Part shown: positions 22,801 through 33,300 of the stretch, in pieces
Layout: every line of letters starts with the position of its first letter
Numbering within the stretch: position 1 is the first letter of the stretch
Virus record (IMG/VR): IMGVR_UViG_3300044640_000597
Location: 1-64,000 of that record
Source of the DNA: a virus
DNA: 64,000 nt
Direction: 5' to 3' (one strand)
Notes under the pieces: generated by a model
Seen by the model: only the letters and a program-made list of their open reading frames with translations
What the model was told of the DNA's origin: nothing
Databases searched by the model: none
Program-made: the position numbers and the translations under genes

Positions 22801-25800
22801 TTATAACATACAAATTTGTGTAACATCTGATTGGGCAACCTTCGTAGAAGTTGCATCGTAATAAGCTTGAAGCATGCTCATTATGTTATTAGCATTCTCA
22901 GTACTATCCCCAAATGTTCTCTTGTTTAACCAGTCTCCCCCAACGATATGCTTCTTATTGTTAGTGGTTCCGAACATGCTCAAATATACGGTTTTATCCG
23001 TAGTCTCTGTAGGGTTAGCTTTAACATAAACACCAGACTCCCCTTTTGAAGTTCGGAATACCATTACACCAGGAGCTTCTTGATTACCCCCGAACTTCTT
23101 ATTAGATATTTTGTGTACCTTTTCTAGTTTAGTATACTCTGGTCCGAGTGAGTGTCTTTGGAGAAGGTTTCTTCCTCCTGGACGAATCTCTCCATACACT
23201 CTAAAGAATCTAGCTAAGTCCTCAGCATCAAAGTATTTACCTGTCTGCATCTTAGCAGACTCTCCGTGCATGTAATCAGCTACACTTATTGGCTTCAAAG
23301 TCTTACCAGTTATAGCTGTGTTTACTTCTCTGCTCATAGGGTTAAGCCAGAACTGAGGAGGGATCATAGACACATAGTTAAATGCAGACTTTCTAAATCC
23401 ATTAGAGATCAAAGCATGCATGCATAAGTCGAATCCTATCTGTCTAATCTTTTCTACATTCTTCTTATACTCCTCCAGATTGTCTGTCTTCTTTACATAA
23501 GCCTCTGGTTTGTATAGAAGGTTATGTAAGTCATCTTGAATTCTAGACTTTTCCTCTCTTGAGAACTGTTGAGTAGCATCGAAGTTAAAAGTCTTGAAGT
23601 TTTTAAACTTACTGTTATTCTCATCTTCAGTAAGCTTCATCAAGAACTCGTTACCTGTTAGGTTACCAAACTTTGATGCAGCCTCTTCAATCCTTTTCCA
23701 CAATGTAAGAGCAGGTTTACCCTTCTTAGTCTTTGGATCTATAGTAGCAGGATCTATATAACCTGGCTTGTACAATCTCTCACTGTACTCTACATTCATG
23801 TACTGTGCTATAGGAGATTCTTCTTTAGTTAGGATAGTAAACATGATAGCAGCATTTACGTCTCTGTGATGATCCGTAGTCATAGCATCAAGACTAGCAG
23901 CTGTTCTGATTGCTTCTTTAAACTTAAGAGAAGACTCAGATGTAGTCATAGGGAATAGAACACTGGATACCCCAGCCATCTCACTTAGCAGATTGTCATA
24001 TCCTCTTTCAAATCCATAAATAGAATTCTCATCAAAGAATTGAGTAAGTACGTTCTCATCTTTACCTCTTCCGTAGAATGCTATCGGGGCATTGTTTAAT
24101 TTACCACCTTTTGGATTGTCAAACTTTTTCTTCTTTCCCATATGCTCCTGAATTGCTTCAAGTCGGTTGATACCAGAGGTTGTATCTGGAGAGATAAGTC
24201 TGAATGCTTCTTTGAGTTGGCTACCTGCAGTGTACATCTTAAGGAAGTTTTGCAAAGCTCTTTCTTTATTGACAGTTAATGTCATTATAGATTGACGAGT
24301 CATTGCAGTTGTTTCAGAAATGTTCTTGTAGTTAGTAGGAAGGTCTTCACTACCCAATGTAATTCCGTTCTTATCAGCTACTTCTTTATAAGCTTCATTA
24401 ATCTTAGACAGGTCATCATTGAACTTGATAGCCATTGTATCTACAAAGTCTCTGATGATAGGCTGATTAAGGAAGTGATGTAGAAGCTCTGTATCCCCAT
24501 AGTATTGTATCCACAAAAGTTCTACAGGGAAAGTAACTGCATTATCATTTACTATATAATGGTACGGAGCTTTAGTAGCATCCACAGCTGCGTTAAGATA
24601 ACGAGACATTATTTTATCTGTAGGTTCTCCAGCATCATATGCGAATCCACTAGATGCAGGAATTATTTCTTGCATCTTAGTGTTAATCATCTCCCCTGCA
24701 ATCTTAACTGCAAACTCAGATTTAAGATTAAAGTTATCAGATACAGTAGCAATGTTTCTTCCAGCAAGTGCATTTGCCCATAGACCTCTCATCTTGTTTC
24801 CAAGCATGTTTCTAACAGCACTGGTAGTTTCATACATACCACCTGTAAACACTTTGCTTGGGGCCAACTCTCTATTCAATTCAATTATAGAAGTTCTTAT
24901 ATTTTTAAGTACTTCGTTATCCAAAGGTCTAAGTGTTTCTAAGTAATGCTCAGGAGAAGAGAACACAGCCTCGATTGTATCAAGTACAATATTGGTCAAC
25001 TCCTTATCAGATATCTTAGATACATCTTTAGTTTTAGCAAGAGTTTTATAATCAGGTCTTACTTTAGTACCATCCTCGTTTAGCTCAGGGAATAACAGGA
25101 ACATTTTATCTACGTCAAAGTCAGATCCCATAAGCTTTACAAGCTGTGGGGGAACTACTATTGCCTTTTCGTATCCAGCAGGAAGTACAGATTTAATCTT
25201 GAAGATAATGGTAGATGCTTTATCCTGGTTAGGGATACGGTAACCAATGATTCTTCTGAGTTCTTCTGGGATGTTATTAGCATCTAAGTCTGCACCTGGT
25301 TCGATTCCAAACTTTCTAAGTACATCCTCTCTGATCATGATCTCAGCATGAGCTAGTCTAGTACCTCTCCTTTTATTTGTAGGATGGTCCACAACCTCAA
25401 GGAATTTCAAAGAACGATCTACTTCGAATCCACCTAGAGCTGCAGTTTGTACAGCTTCGTACCCTGGTACATATTGTTTAAATACTCTGTTGTTATATAC
25501 ACTAAGCAATGCACTTTGGAAAGCAGTACCGTATACAGGGAAGTCCATTGGTATTGCGAACCTAGCAATACCAGTAACAGGATCAATAGTTATATCAAGA
25601 GCCTTAATGAAGTTATCACTTAACTCTCTTTCTATAGCCTGCTCCTCAATTAGGTTTCTGATATTCTTAAGTAGTCTGGCTTTTGCTTCTTTAAATTCTT
25701 GAGCACCTTTTATAGAGTCAACATTTGGTTTCTCAGACTTAAGTTTGTTTACTACCTTTCTGAATTCTGACAATCCAATCTCATTATTTACACTCTCGAG

Positions 25801-28800
25801 GTCTCTTCTGAGTCTCTCTTCGATAGCAGCATGGTAAAGAGCAGTCATGTCTGCCCCAGGAATAGCCGTCTCTCCAGCTATACCTGCATTATAGTAGTAT
25901 AATTCAGTAGACTTTACGTTAGCAATAGCATTCTTTTTAATCTGTCTTCCTAATATAGTCTCTGAATATTCTTTTGCTGCTGGAACAGTCTGTGGGAAAC
26001 CGAGAGCTGATGTAGAGTTTCTATTGATTTTTACATTTCTAAAGAAGCCTCCTTGAATACGAGACCACCCTTTCATATTAAATACATTTAACTGGACACC
26101 CTTCTTAGCAGATACGGCACTAGCTGTGTGTATCTTTTTCATTCCTGCATAAGGATTGTTTGCTTCATTAGGGTTGGCTTCCATCCTCATCCTCATATCA
26201 TCCATTACAGGGAATGCTTTAGTATACGACTTAAGCAATGGGAAGTAAGCTGTCTTAGTAAGGTCTACAGCAACAGTTCCTCCTATAGATTTAACTTCTT
26301 GTCCAAATGGTTTATAAGGTCTGATAGGGATATCCTGTCCAACCTTTGCTCCTCTTGGAAGATCTTTTACACCAGCAGGATATACAAACTTTCCTTCTGG
26401 ATCGTTTTTATAATTATTGTATGCTACCTCATGGTATTGAAACCATTCTCCTTCTCCCTGCATGATTTCCCTAAGCCAATCGATGGATATCAAAGTCAAA
26501 CCATCGTGCTCTTCAAAGCTACCTGCTTTGTACTCATCAGTGAATGCTGCTTCAGCTGCTGTGTATCCTGACTTAAGCAACATTTCTTTTGTACGATTGG
26601 CCCAATTGTTCATCTCTGTTGCTATGGCTGCAGTAACCTGACCCATAGGATCATCGAATACCATCTCGTTATATTCAGAGATAGCTCCATAACGCTCATC
26701 CATCCAAGGCACATAATTCCCTAATCCATCCTTTTTAGCTAGTGTGTTCTTTTCAGCAAGCTTAGTACGAGGAGTAGTCAGAAGTCTTTGACGTTTAGTA
26801 AAATCTTCAATGTTTTTAAACAAAGCTCTGTTACCTCTAGTCAGTTTAATGATTTCATTTCTCCCTAAGTCTTCATGTATAAGGAAGTCTTTAAGCAAAG
26901 GAATCATAGCCTGTACAAAAGGAGAGTTGCCTTGCTCGTCTTTCTTTCTTTTAGACAAATCTACCCCTGCGATATCAGCCCACTTCTTAAGCAGTTTAGA
27001 ATTTACATCATTCTTTCTGTCTGCCTCTTCTATTGTAGCAGCCATCTGCTTAGCTTGACCAGTGTAAAATAAAGACAGCCCACTAATCATTTCTGTAAGT
27101 TCATTTCTAAACTGCTGCAGCTCTTGAGATAATGGAAGATTGCTTTTTGTTTTTCTAATAAACTCTTCTGCAAGGTCAGACATTCTCATAACCCCTATAC
27201 TAGAGTTAATAGCTCTGTCTGTTACAATTCTGTTCCCTAGTTCATCTATACCATCAAACTGCATGAACTCATCACTTAGGCCTCTCATCTGACCAGTATG
27301 GTAATCTGGGATAAGAGTAACATTAGGATCTTCTTTAGATGCAGCTATTGTAGCCCTAGCTTGTTTGATTCTTAAAAGGTCTTGTAGGATTGCATCTCTA
27401 AATACATCACTAACACCGTTCTTCTTATTGAACTTAGTATCAAAGTGACCTTTAATCCTAGGCATAAGCATCATATCAAAACGAGCTCTATCTGCCTGAG
27501 CAGGTACAGCTACGTAATAATATTTCTCATTAAAGTTATTATTGTAGATCTCAAGTCTTGTTAGTACAGAGTCTACATTATTGAAGTCTTCATAATCCAA
27601 AGCATCATCTCCGTAGTCTCTGATACCTGCCAGTGGGGATGTCTTAAAGTCCCTTAGGAATTCTTCATTCTGTGTAAGATGGAAGAACAGATGACTAGGC
27701 ATCATGTCAGGTGGGAAGATAAACTTATCCTTTCTGTACAGAGGTAATGCCTGCTCTTTGTTTGCAGTTACATCCTTTCTAATTTGGAAAGGAAGTTCAG
27801 AAAGAGTTGTAGCCATATTAACAGGATACATTGCTGACCCTGTAGGAGTTACAAAGCTTTCAGCTACTCTGCTAGTAAACAATGGAGCTAAGCCTGCAAG
27901 GAACTTCATACCTTGCTTTTCTGTGTTGAAGTATAAAACTGGTTTTTCTTTTTTACTTTCTATACCTACCCCTTCTCTGCTAGTACTTACATTTGCTATA
28001 GCTTCAACCATTTTAGATAACCTAGCTCTTTCAAAGATTGCATCAAAAGCTTCTTTTCCTATAACAGTATGGTTTTTTACTTTACCAGCTTCGGTCTTAC
28101 TTATCTTGAAACCTTTGTTGATCAGATTCTGGACATTAATTATAGTGTCCATTTGATTCACATTGCTACCAAAGTTAAACCCTAGCTCCCATATGAGACT
28201 CCCTAATGCCCATGCAGGAGAATCTATGACAGGTTCTTTATTAAAGAACTCTGCATTTGGATCTTCATTAGGTTTAAACTGCATCCTATTGAAGCCGTAG
28301 GCTTTTTTAAAAGCCTCTTTAATTTTATTAAACTTAGCAGTCTTAACAACAAAGCCTGAAGCTTCGTCATCTTCTTCTGATAGTGTCTTTGCAAATACAG
28401 CTCTACTTGATCCTTCCTCTCCTTCTTCCTGACCATTGATTTCAACCATCTGCCCAGTCCACTGTTTAACAGCTTTCTGTTCAGTTGTAGAACTATTAGC
28501 ATTAAGTACCTTACCCTGACTCCCCAGAATTGCCATGTTAAACTCTGCTAGAGTTTGAGCAAATGTTTTATACAACAAGGCTCTCTCATTACCAGGCATA
28601 CTCATTATACGTTGGTTAATGGAAGAGTAGTCTGGTCTATACTTAGAAGCCTCTATAAGCTTCTCTTCCATCTCCTGAAAAGAACCTACGTCTGCCCATA
28701 ACTCTGAGAGTTGTTTGTAGACATACCTTAAAGACCAGTACTCTGTCTGATCAGTAAAAATGTCATTAGTTACTTGCTTGTATATTATTTTTTTATTGGC

Positions 28801-30294
28801 TTTATCAAAAGTTGCTTCTACTTTAGGTATGCGTCTTAGAATTGCTTTGGCTTTCTCAGATACTTTAGTCATTGGGGAATCGGCAAAGTGACTTCTTCCC
28901 TTGATATCTTTATCCTCTACCCCAGATTCCATTGCTTCGATCATATCAGCTTCTGCATCCCCTTCTTCATTTGTAGAAGCAATACTATCTTTTACAATGT
29001 TGTATTGATTAGCACGTAGCTCATCAACAATCATTTGCTTCCAAGATGGGACGGTAGTATTCCCTGTGGCAGAATCTTTCTTACCATTCCAGTTTAATAC
29101 TACGTGCTTAATGAGTTTACGTTTATTGTTGAGAGTAGCTGCTAGTGCTTTATCTCTAGGGGATGCATCTGTAGCAACTTTCCTAAAGTTATTAAGAGTG
29201 AATCCTTTGCTCTCCCTATAATCTGTAAAGTCTTTTAGTAATTTCTCTACCTCTGGTTTAAATGCAGCTGCTTCTTTCTTATTAGTTTTGAGTAATGCTG
29301 TGTACTTACGAGTAGCATTCTCAAACAATATCTCCATAGTAAGACCCTTCATAAATATAGGGATATCTTTCTTGGGATCCATAGGTCTCTTATCCAGGTA
29401 TTTATATATTTGATACAGCAGCCCATTAACTACTTTACCTCTTGTATTCTTTGTACCTAGAATCTCTCCTACCAGTGGTGTCTCCCATGCATCAATTTCA
29501 TTGATAACCATGTTAGTCAATCCCTCTACCATCTTATCTACAGTAGCACTAGGTATACCTTCTACAAGTCTGCTAGGATTGTAGGAGCTTTGCATAGCCT
29601 CTGGGTTTCTAAATACCCCTCTGCCTAGGAAAGTCTCATTAGACTTTGTGGTCTCCATAAGAGAATAGACATCTCTCAATCCAATCTTGTTAGAGATCAA
29701 ACCTTTTATCCAGCTAAACAAATCTCTAAACCACTTGGCAATGCTAGCTACTATTCCTCTGCTGCTCTCTTCTTCTGTAAGCATGTGCTCCATGAAACCG
29801 TCAGCCATCTTTTCTTCCAGCACCAAGTTGCTAGCCTCTTCATCTCCGATAGCTATATTGTACAGGTCTACTACTTCTTTCTTAATCTTTTCGATTTCTG
29901 CAGTAGTGGGTTTACCAAATTCTTTAGCTGCATCTTTGTACAAGGACTGACGTTGCTCCTCAGACAGCATTGTTCTGAACAGCAAGTGGTAAGCTTCGTG
30001 GTATTCAGTACCAGTTTCAGCCGATGTCCACATATTGATTGCCCCATTCTCAACGTATCCATGCTGAGTCTTATTCCCAATCTCTTTGGCAAAATCATAG
30101 AAGACCGTTTCCTTTCCAGGAAACAACTTTGACAAATAAGCTGTAGCTTTTTCCTGCCTATCGTTTGTTTTAGGATAGTAGTACTTACTAGGAACTTCTC
30201 CTTTGTACTTATTCCATAATTTATAGGCTCTTTCAGGTTGAGCTTCTTCTAGTGACTTCCATTCAGGAAGAGATTTATTTGGGCAAAATGTCAT
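22801..30294 (-). CDS. crAss-type virion RNA polymerase with N-terminal zincin motif, 2497 aa
   Basis: Single-chain DNA-dependent RNA polymerase expected to be packaged in the capsid and ejected to transcribe early genes. GSDFDVDKMFLLFPEL carries the DxDxD metal-binding loop (Asp1725, 1727, 1729) of two-barrel polymerases of the YonO/crAss vRNAP type, and the length fits the crAss enzymes. The N-terminus has a separate HExxH site (HEAYH, 99-103) with LEEKMADGF about 57 residues on, a gluzincin-like arrangement. The peptidase may process this or neighbouring virion proteins; that is inference. Polymerase assignment is strong. Confidence 0.93.
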   Translation of the reverse strand: MTFCPNKSLPEWKSLEEAQPERAYKLWNKYKGEVPSKYYYPKTNDRQEKATAYLSKLFPGKETVFYDFAKEIGNKTQHGYVENGAINMWTSAETGTEYHEAYHLLFRTMLSEEQRQSLYKDAAKEFGKPTTAEIEKIKKEVVDLYNIAIGDEEASNLVLEEKMADGFMEHMLTEEESSRGIVASIAKWFRDLFSWIKGLISNKIGLRDVYSLMETTKSNETFLGRGVFRNPEAMQSSYNPSRLVEGIPSATVDKMVEGLTNMVINEIDAWETPLVGEILGTKNTRGKVVNGLLYQIYKYLDKRPMDPKKDIPIFMKGLTMEILFENATRKYTALLKTNKKEAAAFKPEVEKLLKDFTDYRESKGFTLNNFRKVATDASPRDKALAATLNNKRKLIKHVVLNWNGKKDSATGNTTVPSWKQMIVDELRANQYNIVKDSIASTNEEGDAEADMIEAMESGVEDKDIKGRSHFADSPMTKVSEKAKAILRRIPKVEATFDKANKKIIYKQVTNDIFTDQTEYWSLRYVYKQLSELWADVGSFQEMEEKLIEASKYRPDYSSINQRIMSMPGNERALLYKTFAQTLAEFNMAILGSQGKVLNANSSTTEQKAVKQWTGQMVEINGQEEGEEGSSRAVFAKTLSEEDDEASGFVVKTAKFNKIKEAFKKAYGFNRMQFKPNEDPNAEFFNKEPVIDSPAWALGSLIWELGFNFGSNVNQMDTIINVQNLINKGFKISKTEAGKVKNHTVIGKEAFDAIFERARLSKMVEAIANVSTSREGVGIESKKEKPVLYFNTEKQGMKFLAGLAPLFTSRVAESFVTPTGSAMYPVNMATTLSELPFQIRKDVTANKEQALPLYRKDKFIFPPDMMPSHLFFHLTQNEEFLRDFKTSPLAGIRDYGDDALDYEDFNNVDSVLTRLEIYNNNFNEKYYYVAVPAQADRARFDMMLMPRIKGHFDTKFNKKNGVSDVFRDAILQDLLRIKQARATIAASKEDPNVTLIPDYHTGQMRGLSDEFMQFDGIDELGNRIVTDRAINSSIGVMRMSDLAEEFIRKTKSNLPLSQELQQFRNELTEMISGLSLFYTGQAKQMAATIEEADRKNDVNSKLLKKWADIAGVDLSKRKKDEQGNSPFVQAMIPLLKDFLIHEDLGRNEIIKLTRGNRALFKNIEDFTKRQRLLTTPRTKLAEKNTLAKKDGLGNYVPWMDERYGAISEYNEMVFDDPMGQVTAAIATEMNNWANRTKEMLLKSGYTAAEAAFTDEYKAGSFEEHDGLTLISIDWLREIMQGEGEWFQYHEVAYNNYKNDPEGKFVYPAGVKDLPRGAKVGQDIPIRPYKPFGQEVKSIGGTVAVDLTKTAYFPLLKSYTKAFPVMDDMRMRMEANPNEANNPYAGMKKIHTASAVSAKKGVQLNVFNMKGWSRIQGGFFRNVKINRNSTSALGFPQTVPAAKEYSETILGRQIKKNAIANVKSTELYYYNAGIAGETAIPGADMTALYHAAIEERLRRDLESVNNEIGLSEFRKVVNKLKSEKPNVDSIKGAQEFKEAKARLLKNIRNLIEEQAIERELSDNFIKALDITIDPVTGIARFAIPMDFPVYGTAFQSALLSVYNNRVFKQYVPGYEAVQTAALGGFEVDRSLKFLEVVDHPTNKRRGTRLAHAEIMIREDVLRKFGIEPGADLDANNIPEELRRIIGYRIPNQDKASTIIFKIKSVLPAGYEKAIVVPPQLVKLMGSDFDVDKMFLLFPELNEDGTKVRPDYKTLAKTKDVSKISDKELTNIVLDTIEAVFSSPEHYLETLRPLDNEVLKNIRTSIIELNRELAPSKVFTGGMYETTSAVRNMLGNKMRGLWANALAGRNIATVSDNFNLKSEFAVKIAGEMINTKMQEIIPASSGFAYDAGEPTDKIMSRYLNAAVDATKAPYHYIVNDNAVTFPVELLWIQYYGDTELLHHFLNQPIIRDFVDTMAIKFNDDLSKINEAYKEVADKNGITLGSEDLPTNYKNISETTAMTRQSIMTLTVNKERALQNFLKMYTAGSQLKEAFRLISPDTTSGINRLEAIQEHMGKKKKFDNPKGGKLNNAPIAFYGRGKDENVLTQFFDENSIYGFERGYDNLLSEMAGVSSVLFPMTTSESSLKFKEAIRTAASLDAMTTDHHRDVNAAIMFTILTKEESPIAQYMNVEYSERLYKPGYIDPATIDPKTKKGKPALTLWKRIEEAASKFGNLTGNEFLMKLTEDENNSKFKNFKTFNFDATQQFSREEKSRIQDDLHNLLYKPEAYVKKTDNLEEYKKNVEKIRQIGFDLCMHALISNGFRKSAFNYVSMIPPQFWLNPMSREVNTAITGKTLKPISVADYMHGESAKMQTGKYFDAEDLARFFRVYGEIRPGGRNLLQRHSLGPEYTKLEKVHKISNKKFGGNQEAPGVMVFRTSKGESGVYVKANPTETTDKTVYLSMFGTTNNKKHIVGGDWLNKRTFGDSTENANNIMSMLQAYYDATSTKVAQSDVTQICML

Positions 30295-30307
30295 TGTCTG
30301 TATTTTA

Positions 30308-33300
30308 TTAACAAATTCCTTCTAGCACATTGTTCTGCAGCTTGTCAGATTCTTCTTCTGTGAGGGTGATGCCGAATGTATCTTTTACTATTTGTATAAA
30401 CATTGTGTCATCCATTCCTCCAGATTTAGTAATAGACTTTTTAAGGTCTGCTAATTGTTTATCTACCCCAGCTGCTGGCCCACCTTTAGATTCTCCAGCA
30501 TTTAATAAGTCAGATGCTAAAGATTCTTTAGTTACCTTACCCTGTTTCTTAACTCCTTTTTCTTCCTTATCAACTTCTTTACCTTTAGGGGCTGCGGATT
30601 TAGTAGTAGCTTTTGTGCTAGCTTTTTTCTTACCAGCATTATTAATGCTTGGATCTGAGCTGCTAACTGTTTTTTTCAGCTCGAAAGATACTTCACCTTT
30701 TAGCAACTCTTTAATATTATAACTAAGAGTGAATTTTTTCTCAGCCATTCCTGATACTTTTTCTATGTATCCCTCCGTGTTATAACGTATAGGAAGGTAC
30801 AGTACACTTGCTCCAGCTATGTTAGCAGGCTTAAGTTTACCTACACCAACCAAAGAGTAAGCATACATACTAAGTTGAGTACCATGCTGATCTCTTTTAC
30901 TTTTAGATACTTTTTTAGTCTGAGGATCAGTGTACCCTTTCTCATAGTTAGCAAGTCCACCTTCTGACCCAGTCTTAATATCGTAGATATAATACTGTGG
31001 GCCTACCCCTTGCTTATCCTTTCTCTTAACCAAGATGTCGAACTTGCCTGCATAGTCCCCATAGCTATCAGTATAAACGATCATCTCTGTAGCAATAACT
31101 GTCTCTCCTTTTGATTTAATCAATCTACGGATATCTCCTATTTGGTTGATCAATTCAAGGAATGCCACACGAGACATCTTATCCCCACGAGTATAATCTG
31201 TCTTCCCCATAAGAACAGATTCTACAATATCATGTACTGTATTACCTGCTCTGCTTGATGCTTGTTTTACTTCCTTAGTTCCATTAAATGGTTCAGAAGA
31301 TATACTTGTAATTCTTTGGAACTTCTTAGGTTCAGTCTCTCCCTTAGGCTGTATCTTATAGTGAGTTTCTTCTTTTGTAGCGGGATCTTCAAACATCCCC
31401 TTAAACTCATTCTCTTTGATGTCGATAAGTCTGTTGACCAGGGGATCGTTCAATCCTCTGTCTTCCTCATCCATTTCAGCTACCTTTGGCTCTTCAAACT
31501 CATCCTCTTCTTTTTTCTCTTGAGTCTTTGTCCCTCTTGACTTTGCTAAATCTTCAAAGCTTGTAGTAGAACCAGTTGTTTCATCTTGTGGGGTTTCCTC
31601 AATTGTATCCCCCATCATAGTGTCAAACAAGTTCTCATCAACTTGTTCCTGGTCGTCATCATCATTAGAGTGCTCATCACTCTCTTCAAACTCTTTAGGG
31701 TCAAGCTTAGCTTTAGCAGACTGAGGAGAAGCTGTTGAGTTATTATCATATAAAGGTTTTCCTTCTACGAGCAGTGGACCATAAGTAATTCCTACGTCAA
31801 AGTATGGGCTCCCATCTTGGTTAAGGAACATATCAGATCCAAGTATGCCTGTATGTGACTGTCCATCAGAATCTATATCAGGAATAGCATTTGGGTCAGC
31901 AAGGTATTCAGTATAGCTATTATACATCTTACCCTTGCCAGTTTCAGGATCTATATAAGGAGATTCAAATGCTTGATTACTTTGTAAGTTAGCTGCAGAT
32001 ACCTGATGTCTTCTTTGAAGAACAGCTTTCTCAAATGCATCTACAACTCCATTGTATACTTCTTTTATTTTATACAGTCCTTTTTTATCAGGATCTGGAT
32101 TAAAGTCTACCCCACCCTTTTCACCTATTTCTGCTTTAACAAATGAGAATTCAAATGTTTGGTTTGATAAAGCTTTGGCTAATTCAGCACTGCTTATACG
32201 TATGTAACTTTCAGCTTGAGGATGGTAAAAGGTATAAACATTTGTTATTGTTGTGTCACCGTTAACGTCTGTTCTTTCTAATGCATCTGAAAAGAGCATG
32301 TCAGTTTTCTCAAGGTTAACTGCTGCTTTAGCAACCTTATTAAAACCTATGAGCTCATTAAGCATCCCTGACCTACCTTGTAAGATAGCAAGTTTTGCAG
32401 CCTCTAGTCCACCTTTAGTTATTCTTTTAGTAGTTAGGAATAGATGTCTGAATCCTCCTATCGGAGTTCTTACAAGCATTGCTACTTTACCCAGCTCACT
32501 ATCGTAAGAAGTTATAGTAGGGATTACATCTTTTTCTGTAATATTATCCCCTACTAATGCTAATTGAAATCTAGGGAGACCACTTTCTCTTTCAATAGAC
32601 GATATCATAAGGGTAGGCATAGCCCCATCCTTAAATGGATTATAGAAGAATGGCTCTCCGTCTACAGTTACAGCATTTGCAATATTCTCAGTATTATATC
32701 TCTTACCTGCTATCGTGCTAGTTACCCTTTTACCCTTTAAGAAGTTTTCATATATATCCTTACGACTCTGGTTAAACTCAGTTTCTTTGTTAGGGTTAAA
32801 ACTTTCCAGTAACCCAACTCTCTTGTACTTACCATTAGCTTGCTTAATTGCAACAAATATTGGAACTGTTTTCCAATGATCACCTGCAGGAATTCCATCT
32901 TTATTTTCGTTCCAGAACTTAGTGTCTGTACGAACGTCAAAGAAAATTTCAGTATCATTAGGAGATAACAAACTAGATGATAAAAGCTCTGGGAATATTT
33001 TTATCAGATCCCCATTACTATCAAGTTGTTTTATTCCTAATTTAGATCCAGGTTGCCCTTTAGGGATACCATTACCATAGTAATCCTCATTGATAAGAGG
33101 AGTGCCATCTGAAGATACAATTACGTTATCAAAGTTGTCAGTAGTTCTGTATTCGTTCTTAACTAATCTGGCATCAATTTCTCCAGCATACTCAGCAGTA
33201 TTAGCTTTCTCCTCTTCTACTGTTTCTTTTGGAGTTTCTGGGGTGAAGCTATCCTCATCTTCATACTCCTCCTCTTCTTCCTCTTCTGCTGCCTGATAGT

